DNA of 10,326 bases from Flavobacteriales bacterium. Its GTDB lineage: Bacteria; Bacteroidota; Bacteroidia; Flavobacteriales; BACL11. Under the pieces are notes generated by a model. That model was not told the DNA's origin and made no database searches. It saw nothing but the letters and a program-made list of their open reading frames with translations. The stretch covers positions 11,212 through 21,537 of the forward strand of contig PCBP01000009.1 of the NCBI GenBank assembly GCA_002730985.1, in the 5' to 3' direction. Positions within the stretch are counted from its first letter, which is position 1; each line of letters opens with the position of its first letter. Below, piece by piece: positions 1-7,126 of this stretch. Position numbers and translations under genes: made by a program.

Positions 1-750
1 ATATGATGTTACATATCCACTACAATTACCTGCACTGCTAAAAACCATAAATTGGATGCCAAAATTAGAAGTGCAGTTACTTACCCATACATCTAGTGAT
101 ACTGTGGTTGCTCCTGCAACAAAAGAGAAAAAAGAATTATTATCAATATATGCACCATATGCAGCAAACGCATTAAATAAACCCCACCAACTATTTGCTG
201 TATAAGAACTACTTGTATTACCACAATAACCATTAAAATCACAAATAGGAGTTGCAGTTAAACATGAATTTCCAGCTGGTGTTGTTGTTATACAGTTAGG
301 TTCAATTGGAACAGTACCGCAACCAATAGTAGCTGCCCAACCATTACTAGTAACTGAGTTGTCAGAAATAAAATTTATTGTTATACATCCAGAAGGAGCC
401 CATATAACATTGTTTATAGCAGTTCCGGAATATGCTCTTATCAATGGAGAAGCAGTATTCGGACCATCATAAATATACATTACATCCCAACCACTTTCTA
501 TATTAAATTGAGAGAACGATAAAGAAATCGCCTGGCCTGGAATACTAGAGCAAAACGTTACTGTCCTATTTTCATTATTTGCATAATTAGAATTAGCCCC
601 GCCACTATCATAAAAAGTGCCACTACAAGTAGTAATAGTTGCATTATTAGTTGCTTGGCCGGAACCCATTACATAAGTTTGACCAAACAAACTTATAACA
701 CTAGTAGATAGTGTCAAGATTAGAAATAGGTATTTAAGGTATCTCCTCAT
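1..750 (-). CDS. Secreted CUB-domain protein, probable type IX secretion cargo (C-terminal part outside window)
   Basis: Reading leftward from an ATG at 748-750, the frame stays open for 250 codons to the window edge, so the C-terminal part is missing. Residues 1-23 form a signal peptide (basic MRRYLKY start, hydrophobic core, probable cleavage before Q24). Residues about 42-144 form a CUB domain: four cysteines (C42, C67, C122, C144) in the usual two-disulfide spacing, the YIYDGP turn at 92-97, W88-D89, and an ISDNSVTSNGW stretch at 128-138 typical of the calcium-binding edge. From about 153 a second Cys-rich module starts, with ATPICDFNGYCGNTSSSYT at 165-183 and then a beta-rich stretch with C226 and C243. 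I recall this module from large extracellular flavobacterial proteins; that is family memory, not a search. A C-terminal sorting domain would be expected beyond the edge but cannot be seen. Function probably adhesion or binding outside the cell; substrate unknown. It is preceded by its own 216-bp non-coding stretch, so it is probably a separate transcription unit. Confidence 0.85.
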   Translation of the reverse strand, partial: MRRYLKYLFLILTLSTSVISLFGQTYVMGSGQATNNATITTCSGTFYDSGGANSNYANNENRTVTFCSSIPGQAISLSFSQFNIESGWDVMYIYDGPNTASPLIRAYSGTAINNVIWAPSGCITINFISDNSVTSNGWAATIGCGTVPIEPNCITTTPAGNSCLTATPICDFNGYCGNTSSSYTANSWWGLFNAFAAYGAYIDNNSFFSFVAGATTVSLDVWVSNCTSNFGIQFMVFSSAGNCSGYVTSY

Positions 751-772
751 TTTGCAAGTCTAGACTTGCAAA
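751..772. repeat. Perfect 22-bp palindrome abutting the CUB gene start codon
   Basis: The half-site TTTGCAAGTCT is followed at once by its exact reverse complement, and the palindrome ends on the base before the ATG at 748-750. In the transcript it could form a 9-bp stem with a CTAG loop lying directly on the ribosome-binding region; in DNA it could be an operator for a dimeric regulator. The sequence does not decide between these. A related half-site (ATTTGCAATACT on the minus strand) occurs at 954-965, just after the preceding gene's stop. Confidence 0.6.
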
Positions 773-966
773 TTTACGGAAATAAAAGAAAAAAGTTACA
801 AGATTTGAGGTGTGAATCGGATAATAAGGAATATATAAATACTATGAAATGAGAAAAAGAAACTAATAGAAGTATTCCCTTACTTACAAATACTTATAAA
901 GAAGATACGAGAATAGAACAAAAAAGTTGCTAATCTGAAATCTAGGCTAATTAAGTATTGCAAATC
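773..966. other. Intergenic spacer upstream of the CUB gene
   Basis: This 194-bp AT-rich spacer separates the stop of the LysM-protein gene from the palindrome before the CUB gene. It should hold the end of the long operon and the promoter of the CUB gene. On the minus strand I find no complete TAnnTTTG box, only near matches such as TAGATTTC and TAACTTTT that differ at the last base, and no hairpin with a T-tract that would make a convincing terminator. No coding frame is supported here. Confidence 0.5.
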
Positions 967-2277
967 TTAATTAACAGGAATCAATCTGTAATCTGAATAA
1001 TGATATATGGGTGCTGAAATATTCTCATTATATCCACTCTTAGATTTTTTGAAATCATATACATCCTTTCTGCCGCAAAAATGCATAATAATATCATAGC
1101 CCTGTTTTGAATATTTTTGAACATTTGTAACGTACTCTTTCGCAAATAATGCCAGGAAACTCAAATCGTAATCAGAAAAGAGATTAATACTTCTTGAATT
1201 AGGAATATGAACATCAAGTTCCATCAGATTGGTTACATCAAGATTATCATACGATGTAATAGACTCAAATGAGAATATAGTAGAGATCGAATCAATACTT
1301 CCGATTGAACCCAACATTGTACTAAGAAAAGCTTTATCTTTGGACAATAGTAATACATTCTGAGCTTCTACAAAATATCTTCTAATAGAATCAACCTTAG
1401 TATTAGTAATCTGAAAAGATTCCACTGTCTTGTTATACTCTCTAAATTTATATCTTAAATAAGCTGCAATACCTTCCGTCCTGTTATCATTCAATATAAT
1501 AATCCTCTCACCTAACTTCTTTCTGCTCAAATACTCTATTAATATCTCAGCTTGAACTTTATATGTTAGTGCTATCTGATAAACAGAAGAGAATTGCATA
1601 ATATTCTTATTATCTCTAGAGAGAGGAGAGATAAGAACCTTGCTTTTATCTTGACCATACTTTCTACATAATATCTGAAATAAACTAGAATACATAGGGC
1701 CAATAATAATATCCATCTTATCAAGCTGATTAGAATAAACTAATCTCTTCACCTTTAGACTATCCTGATTTGTATCAAAAGTATGCAAAACAATCTTCTT
1801 CCCTACTCTTCTTAATGAATCTATAGCTAGTTCAACACCAATATGGAAAGAAAGTGCTGACTCAGATTGATTGCAATATCTGTTCGAAAGATCTAAAGTA
1901 TCACTATTGAACATAGTGTCATTCCTAATTAAATAATATGGCATCAAAAGTGCAATATTTATAATAGGACCATCAGAATCATCATCCAATATTAATCTTC
2001 TAACAGGAATCGACTCCTCAGCTCTATCATTTAAATATATTGGAATATAAAGCAACTGATTATAAAAAAGTCTTCTATCTAGTTCATTTGCCAACCTAAT
2101 ATCTAATGTTGTAACATCATGAAGCGCCGCTATTGATTTAAGCGACTCACCTCCTTTTACCACATGCTTAACAAATTCTCTTCCTGAGAAATAGGTAGTA
2201 TCATATTTATTCTGTGCTGACAAACCTAATGCCAAAGAAACTAGAAAGATAAAAGCTGATTTCTTTATTATTCCCAT
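967..2277 (-). CDS. Exported LysM protein with a type 1 periplasmic-binding-protein fold
   Basis: The protein has 436 residues. Residues 1-21 are a signal peptide (MGIIKKSAF, hydrophobic core, LSA before Q22). Residues about 37-80 match a LysM domain ([19 protein letters not shown] through LLYIPI), which binds peptidoglycan glycan chains. From about 105 ([10 protein letters not shown]) to about 400 the pattern is that of a type 1 periplasmic-binding fold: [11 protein letters not shown] at 147-156, the DIIIGPMYS strand-turn at 189-197, KVLISPLS at 213-220, and [12 protein letters not shown] at 389-400. This fold is shared with amino-acid ABC-transporter binding proteins and the C-terminal domain of LpoA, the E. 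coli activator of a peptidoglycan synthase. No permease or ATPase gene is near, so a cell-wall role is more likely than transport; that is inference. The ATG at 2275-2277 overlaps the end of guaA by 10 bp, so translation is probably coupled. It is the last gene of the series. Confidence 0.85.
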   Translation of the reverse strand: MGIIKKSAFIFLVSLALGLSAQNKYDTTYFSGREFVKHVVKGGESLKSIAALHDVTTLDIRLANELDRRLFYNQLLYIPIYLNDRAEESIPVRRLILDDDSDGPIINIALLMPYYLIRNDTMFNSDTLDLSNRYCNQSESALSFHIGVELAIDSLRRVGKKIVLHTFDTNQDSLKVKRLVYSNQLDKMDIIIGPMYSSLFQILCRKYGQDKSKVLISPLSRDNKNIMQFSSVYQIALTYKVQAEILIEYLSRKKLGERIIILNDNRTEGIAAYLRYKFREYNKTVESFQITNTKVDSIRRYFVEAQNVLLLSKDKAFLSTMLGSIGSIDSISTIFSFESITSYDNLDVTNLMELDVHIPNSRSINLFSDYDLSFLALFAKEYVTNVQKYSKQGYDIIMHFCGRKDVYDFKKSKSGYNENISAPIYHYSDYRLIPVN

Positions 2278-3803
2278 TCTATTGTTGCTGGTGGTTTTGA
2301 AGAAATGTCATATACCACTCGATTAACCCCCTTAACTTTATTAATAATATCATTCGATACTTTTGCCAAAAATTCATAAGGCAAATGCACCCAATCAGCC
2401 GTCATACCATCCGTTGATTCAACCGCTCTTAAAGCTACAGCATTCTCATATGTCCTCTCATCGCCCATTACTCCAACCGATTGTATAGGTAGAAAGATTG
2501 CCCCTGCCTGCCAGACTTTATCATATAATCCAGAAGATTCTAATGCTGAAATAAATATATGATCAACCTCTTGTAATATCCTCACTTTTTCTTTTGTAAT
2601 ATCACCTAAAATACGAATTGCTAATCCAGGCCCTGGGAAAGGATGCCTGCCTAAAAGTTTTTGATCAATATCCATTGAATGGCCTATTCTTCTTACCTCA
2701 TCTTTAAATAAAGTATTGAGAGGTTCAACGATTCTAAGTTTCATGTAATCAGGAAGACCTCCTACATTATGATGAGATTTAATAGTCTGGGATGGTCCTC
2801 CAGTTGCAGAAACAGATTCAATTACATCAGGATAGATAGTCCCTTGAGCAAGCCATTTAACATTCTCTATTTTATGAGACTCATCTTCAAAAACATCAAC
2901 AAACATTGCTCCAATTGCTTTACGCTTTTTTTCAGGATCAGTAACTCCAGATAAGATATTATAAAACCGCTCTTTTGAGTCTACCCCCTTTACATTTAAT
3001 CCCATCCCTTGATACTGATTCAGTACACTCTCAAACTCACCTTTCCTTAAGAGACCATTATCTACAAAAATGCAATGCAAATTTTCTCCAATAGCCTTAT
3101 GCAATAAGACAGCTGTGACTGTAGAGTCAACACCCCCTGAAAGCCCCAAAACTACTTTGTCATTTCCTAACTGATACTTCAAGCCATCAACTGTTTCCTC
3201 CACAAAAGTAGCTGGAGTCCAATCTTGTGCACAACCACTAATATCTACTAAAAAATTCTTTAGGATAGTGCTCCCATCCAAAGAATGATATACTTCAGGA
3301 TGGAATTGAAGTGCATAAGTTGACTCGTTCTCAATCCTGTAAGCAACTACCTCTACATCATTAGTAGATGCTAAGAGCTTATAATTTGAAGGAATAGTTG
3401 TGATAGTGTCTGCATGACTCATCCAGACTTGAGAGCCTAGAGAAACGCCTTTCATTAACTCAGAATGCACATCTACAAAAGAAAGATTAGCTCTACCGTA
3501 TTCACGATTATTTGAAGGTGAAACCTCTCCACCAAACTCATGTGCTAAATGCTGAGCCCCATAACAAACTCCTAGTAAAGGTAATTTTCCTTTTATTCCT
3601 GACAAATCAGGAATTGGAGCATTATTTTCACGAACAGAATGTGGAGATCCTGATAGAATAACCGCCTTCCAACTTTCATCAATTTCTGGTATTTTATTGT
3701 AAGGGTGTATCTCTGAATAAATATTTAACTCTCTAACTCTCCTAGCAATAAGCTGTGTATATTGTGATCCAAAATCTAAAATAAGTATTCTTTCGTGTTG
3801 CAT
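2268..3803 (-). CDS. guaA: GMP synthase (glutamine-hydrolysing)
   Basis: GuaA converts XMP to GMP with ATP, taking ammonia from glutamine, the last step of guanine nucleotide synthesis in the cytoplasm. The 511 residues are full length for the family. The class I glutamine amidotransferase domain comes first, with [13 protein letters not shown] at 10-22, the nucleophile C80 in GVCYGAQ, and the partners H168 and E170 in QFHPEV. The ATP pyrophosphatase domain follows, with the P-loop SGGVDS at 222-227, and the dimerisation domain includes [14 protein letters not shown] and ends in [11 protein letters not shown], the standard C-terminus. All key residues are intact. The ATG is at 3801-3803, 16 bp after bshC; the stop overlaps the start of the LysM-protein gene. 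No riboswitch or independent promoter is visible in the short upstream gap, so expression probably depends on the upstream operon. Confidence 0.98.
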   Translation of the reverse strand: MQHERILILDFGSQYTQLIARRVRELNIYSEIHPYNKIPEIDESWKAVILSGSPHSVRENNAPIPDLSGIKGKLPLLGVCYGAQHLAHEFGGEVSPSNNREYGRANLSFVDVHSELMKGVSLGSQVWMSHADTITTIPSNYKLLASTNDVEVVAYRIENESTYALQFHPEVYHSLDGSTILKNFLVDISGCAQDWTPATFVEETVDGLKYQLGNDKVVLGLSGGVDSTVTAVLLHKAIGENLHCIFVDNGLLRKGEFESVLNQYQGMGLNVKGVDSKERFYNILSGVTDPEKKRKAIGAMFVDVFEDESHKIENVKWLAQGTIYPDVIESVSATGGPSQTIKSHHNVGGLPDYMKLRIVEPLNTLFKDEVRRIGHSMDIDQKLLGRHPFPGPGLAIRILGDITKEKVRILQEVDHIFISALESSGLYDKVWQAGAIFLPIQSVGVMGDERTYENAVALRAVESTDGMTADWVHLPYEFLAKVSNDIINKVKGVNRVVYDISSKPPATIEWE

Positions 3804-3819
3804 CTAAAACTATTGCTTA

Positions 3820-5349
3820 TTAAAGCGTTAAAATTACAAAATTCGGACAAAGTGGATCAAGATTATTTTTTAATGTTTTGATGAAGTTATCCCCATCGTC
3901 TAAATAGTATGAGATATAATTATCATACCGTTCCTGTAAATAGTTATTTGGAAAAAGATGCTTCTTTATTTTAGTAATTTGATTTATTGCATTCTCACTC
4001 TTTTTCTTTTCTGCTCTCATCAACTTCTCTTGCAACTTGTCTAGAAAAGAGAACTGTTTTTGCAATTGTGCCTTAGTACTATTTTGCAAACTAGATTCTG
4101 AAATTTTTGATGCTAAATCCTCATATAATAATGCCAACTTTTTTTTATCATCCTCTAAAGATATCTTTTGATTAGAATGAGCTAGCACATATCTCTTACT
4201 CAACTTAGCTTCAGATAAAAACAAATCCTCTAATTTAAAACCTAATTTCTCAAATTTATACTGTTTACTCTTATCAATTAGCAGAGCTGAATTTCGTAAA
4301 ACTAACAGAGGAAAAGGTGTCCTCTCTTGCTCAAAAACAGTCTTTAACTGCATCCAATAAGCAATCTCAGACTCACCGCCAATATAAGCAATGTTTGGCA
4401 GAATAACTTCCTGATAAAGTGGCCGCAATAAGACATTAGGACTAAACCTTTCAGGATTTTCTCTAATTTCTTTTTCGGTAACACCCCCTGTTATTAATTC
4501 TCTTTTGTTATCTGATAATCTAAAAAAGTTAATGTTTCTAACAAAAGCCTGTGCTTTATAATCTTTGGATAAACGATCACTGCACTGCTGTATAATAGGT
4601 GCAAACCCTCTTTCCAATATGTCTTTGCTAATCTGAGGAATAAATTGTCTTTTCAGATCTCTATCATTTCCATCAATTATTACCAAACCATACTCACCAA
4701 AAAGCTCATTAACAAGATATCTTGTTGCGTCAGCTAGATTATTATGATTTAAATAGGTTTGCTCAAAAAGCATGATCAACTTATCAATGTTCTTGTGAGC
4801 ACCTAAAACTATTTTTAACTCTGATATTAGACTGTCTAAATCATCTAAATTTATTTCACCAACAGCACCATGCTGCTTATTATTCCACTCGATCTTATTG
4901 CCAAATAAATGGATGTGATTTATCTCCTCAAAATCATGATCTTCGGTAGCCATCCAAAAAACAGGGATGAAATTATTAGAAGGATACCTAACCTTTAGTT
5001 GATCACATAGATTAATAGTAGAGATAATCTTATAGATAAAATAAAGAGGTCCGGTAAACAAACAAAGCTGATGCCCTGTAGTTACAGAAAAAGTAGTGTC
5101 TAACTTAAGCAAATCAATATTCTCCTGTGATAGATCTGAAAGATTAAACGACTGGTTTTGCTTTTCTAAAACCTCAACTAATACGCCTCTATCTATCTCG
5201 TGACTCCTCTTCTCTACAATTTGCCGCCCAAAATTCTCAAGTTCAGGAAAATGATTGACAAATGATTTTAACTTCTCATCCTTATTTAAATAATCTATAA
5301 TTAACTTAGAAAAACAATGAGTATCTTTATATGAGATCTTATACTTCAA
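3820..5349 (-). CDS. bshC: Bacillithiol biosynthesis cysteine-adding enzyme BshC
   Basis: BshC adds cysteine to glucosaminyl-malate, the last step in making bacillithiol, the low-molecular-weight thiol of Firmicutes and many Bacteroidota. Over 509 residues, slightly short of the common 530-540, the diagnostic blocks are present: ISYKDTHCFSKLIIDYL at 5-21, VTTGHQLCLFTGPLYFIYK at 89-107 (nucleotide-binding-like HxGH-related strand), FWMATEDHDFEEI at 131-143, GGESEIAYWMQLK in the middle, and a long charged helical stretch from about 395 to 470 that matches the family's coiled coil. The start is TTG at 5347-5349: the only codon between it and the mnmA stop is ATT, no ATG lies nearby, and the TTG gives the normal family N-terminus. 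bshC is in the same reading frame as mnmA, 3 bp downstream of its stop, so its translation probably depends on ribosomes ending on mnmA. The partner genes bshA and bshB are not in the window. Confidence 0.95.
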   Translation of the reverse strand: MKYKISYKDTHCFSKLIIDYLNKDEKLKSFVNHFPELENFGRQIVEKRSHEIDRGVLVEVLEKQNQSFNLSDLSQENIDLLKLDTTFSVTTGHQLCLFTGPLYFIYKIISTINLCDQLKVRYPSNNFIPVFWMATEDHDFEEINHIHLFGNKIEWNNKQHGAVGEINLDDLDSLISELKIVLGAHKNIDKLIMLFEQTYLNHNNLADATRYLVNELFGEYGLVIIDGNDRDLKRQFIPQISKDILERGFAPIIQQCSDRLSKDYKAQAFVRNINFFRLSDNKRELITGGVTEKEIRENPERFSPNVLLRPLYQEVILPNIAYIGGESEIAYWMQLKTVFEQERTPFPLLVLRNSALLIDKSKQYKFEKLGFKLEDLFLSEAKLSKRYVLAHSNQKISLEDDKKKLALLYEDLASKISESSLQNSTKAQLQKQFSFLDKLQEKLMRAEKKKSENAINQITKIKKHLFPNNYLQERYDNYISYYLDDGDNFIKTLKNNLDPLCPNFVILTL

Positions 5350-5352
5350 AAT

Positions 5353-6441
5353 CTATTCTTTCATAATAAAACCTCCAGCAATTAAATCTTCTCCCTCATA
5401 GATTACAGCTGATTGACCTGGTGCAATTCCAGCTACTCTTTTATGAAATAATACTTTTAAGTTTCTTCCCTCATTTGTAATGGTGGCCATCTCACCTTTG
5501 TGTTTATATCTAACTTTCACCATACATTGCATACCATCCTTTATTTTATCATATTTCAAGTAATTAACATCCCTAATAGACATCTCTTGATGTCGCAAAT
5601 CTTCTTTTGTTCCTACAACAACAGTATTATCTTGAGGATTTATCCCAACCACATAAGTTGGAGCAGACCCTAATGACACTCCCAACTTTCTTTGACCAAT
5701 AGTATAAAAAGGATAGCCATCATGAATTCCCACTTTCTTCCCATCGATTGTAATAAAATCACCTCCTTTTACTTTTTCTTCCAGTCCCTCTACCCTTCTT
5801 TTTAAAAATCCTCTATAGTCATTATCAGGAATAAAACAAATTTCATAACTCTCATCTTTCTCAGCCAAAGCATTATATCCTCTATCAATCGCCATCTGCT
5901 TAATGTCCTTCTTATGATACTTTCCCATAGGAAAAATAGTTCTTTTAAGACACTCTTGCTTAACACCCCAAAGGACATAAGACTGATCCTTGCTTTCATC
6001 AATACCTTTAGATACAATATATCGACCATTCTCCTCATATATCTGAGCATAATGACCTGTAGCAATATACTTGCAACGTAGCATATCTGCACGTTTCAGA
6101 AGTGCCTCCCATTTTATGTGTGTATTACAAAGCACACATGGATTAGGGGTACGACCAGCTACATACTCATCAACGAAGTTGTCAATAATCAAATCATCAA
6201 ACTCATCACGAATATCTAGAATAGTATGAGGAAAACCACAATCGACAGATAATTGTCTCGCATCATTTATAGAGTCCAAACTACAACAACCTGTCTCCTT
6301 CTTACTGCCTCCTGAGCTTGCATAATCCCATGTTTTCATGGTGAGGCCAATAACTTCATAGCCTTGCTCATGAAGAATTAATGAAGCCATGGTACTATCA
6401 ATACCTCCACTCATTGCCATTAAAACCCTTCCTTTACTCAT
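5353..6441 (-). CDS. mnmA: tRNA-specific 2-thiouridylase MnmA
   Basis: MnmA places sulfur on C2 of the wobble uridine in Lys, Glu and Gln tRNAs, activating the base with ATP. The 362 residues carry the PP-loop SGGIDS at 11-16, the tRNA-binding ATGHYAQI at 127-134, the TPNPCVLCN block at 98-106, and the second active-site cysteine C202 in SYEICFIPDNDYRGFL; YTIGQRKLG begins the C-terminal beta-barrel region. By alignment with E. coli, catalytic C102 there corresponds to C105 here and C199 to C202. Where E. coli has Asp three residues before the first cysteine, this protein has C102, giving CxxC, the form that Thermus thermophilus MnmA uses to hold an iron-sulfur cluster. The ATG at 6439-6441 overlaps the end of the preceding repeat-protein gene by 8 bp (ATGAGTAA), and bshC follows after 3 bp. 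Some Bacteroidota carry several MnmA paralogues, so it may not be the only copy. Confidence 0.96.
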   Translation of the reverse strand: MSKGRVLMAMSGGIDSTMASLILHEQGYEVIGLTMKTWDYASSGGSKKETGCCSLDSINDARQLSVDCGFPHTILDIRDEFDDLIIDNFVDEYVAGRTPNPCVLCNTHIKWEALLKRADMLRCKYIATGHYAQIYEENGRYIVSKGIDESKDQSYVLWGVKQECLKRTIFPMGKYHKKDIKQMAIDRGYNALAEKDESYEICFIPDNDYRGFLKRRVEGLEEKVKGGDFITIDGKKVGIHDGYPFYTIGQRKLGVSLGSAPTYVVGINPQDNTVVVGTKEDLRHQEMSIRDVNYLKYDKIKDGMQCMVKVRYKHKGEMATITNEGRNLKVLFHKRVAGIAPGQSAVIYEGEDLIAGGFIMKE

Positions 6442-7090
6442 TATAATTTATTATTGTATCACTAACACCTTCCTCTGTGAAGAACTCCCAGAAATCTGAC
6501 TTTATATCATTATTATAGAATCCATTATAATATACATTCCCATTAGGATAATAATACGTCTGCTTTCCATGCCTCAAATTATCTTTGTAGTAGCTTTCCA
6601 TCTTTAAAGTTCCATCAATAAAGAACTGTTTCCAAGAGCCATCTAAAGAATCATTTCTCCAATTCTTTTTCTCATAAAGAGCACCATCATAATAGAAAGA
6701 TTTGGTAGCCCCGTTAAGCCTCCCTCCTTGATATTGTTCTGACATGATTAAAATACTATCTTTATTATAATAATTCCAGGTGCTATCTTTTAATTCATTT
6801 ACATATATTCCTGATGATTGCAATTTACCATCTTTATAGAAAAAATGGGTAGCAACTGCCTCTCCATCATGAAAGAACTCTTTCTCAGCTTTTAATTCAC
6901 CACTCTCATAATAATAATAAAATAAACCTTGAGGTTTATTATCTTTAAATTGCCCCTTATATCTTATATTCCCATTCTTATGATTCTTAGACCACACGCC
7001 TTGTTTCATTCCATAATCATCAATCTTATTAATTGTCTGACTAATAGAAAAGAAAGGAAGAAGGAAGAAGAATAAAAGCAGTTTTTTCAT
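6434..7090 (-). CDS. Exported YwqK/MORN-like repeat protein
   Basis: The protein has 218 residues. Residues 1-17 are a signal peptide (MKKLLLFFFLLPFFSIS, cleavage likely before Q18). The mature part is made of repeats of about 20-24 residues with the pattern YxGxFKDNKxxGxFxYYYxxGxLK, clearest at 28-69, 99-138, 147-167 and 173-195. Proteins of this type are often labelled 'toxin-antitoxin system YwqK family antitoxin', but that label comes from one Bacillus protein. This one is exported, has no toxin partner beside it, and should not be read as an antitoxin. Related MORN repeats form elongated beta structures that bind lipids or proteins. The role is unknown. It starts at ATG 7088-7090, behind a possible promoter, and its last codons overlap mnmA. 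Confidence 0.8.
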   Translation of the reverse strand: MKKLLLFFFLLPFFSISQTINKIDDYGMKQGVWSKNHKNGNIRYKGQFKDNKPQGLFYYYYESGELKAEKEFFHDGEAVATHFFYKDGKLQSSGIYVNELKDSTWNYYNKDSILIMSEQYQGGRLNGATKSFYYDGALYEKKNWRNDSLDGSWKQFFIDGTLKMESYYKDNLRHGKQTYYYPNGNVYYNGFYNNDIKSDFWEFFTEEGVSDTIINYNE

Positions 7091-7102
7091 CGATTTTTTT
7101 TA

Positions 7103-7110
7103 CAAATATA
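7103..7110 (-). promoter_or_regulatory. Possible Bacteroidota -7 promoter box before the repeat-protein gene
   Basis: In the 36-bp gap after the upstream glycosyltransferase, the minus strand reads TATATTTG, an exact TAnnTTTG box, 12 bp before the ATG. The leader would be only about 5 nt and no TTG box is seen at the proper distance upstream. In DNA this rich in AT, such a match can arise by chance. If real, it would give mnmA, bshC and guaA a transcript separate from the glycosyltransferases. Confidence 0.35.
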
Positions 7111-7126
7111 GCTCAAAAAATAAGTT

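Noticed and set aside
918..950. Terminator for the long operon near a T-run in the 773-966 spacer
   Set aside because: Only a T-run (minus strand, about 918-923) and short direct repeats (GCTAAT) are seen; no stable hairpin precedes the T-run.
2769..2954. Plus-strand open frame of 61 codons inside guaA
   Set aside because: It lies antisense to the conserved, intact guaA frame, has no promoter box or recognisable domain, and its composition is that of a shadow frame.
3804..3819. Purine riboswitch or promoter before guaA
   Set aside because: The gap is 16 bp, far too short for a riboswitch, and the nearest -7-like sequences miss the final G.
5802..6092. Minus-strand open frame of 96 codons inside mnmA
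   Set aside because: It overlaps mnmA in another frame across its most conserved part; the protein is low-complexity hydrophobic/basic text with no family features.
6434..7090. Toxin-antitoxin system based on the YwqK-like protein
   Set aside because: It has a signal peptide, its neighbours are mnmA and a glycosyltransferase, and no toxin-like gene is present.
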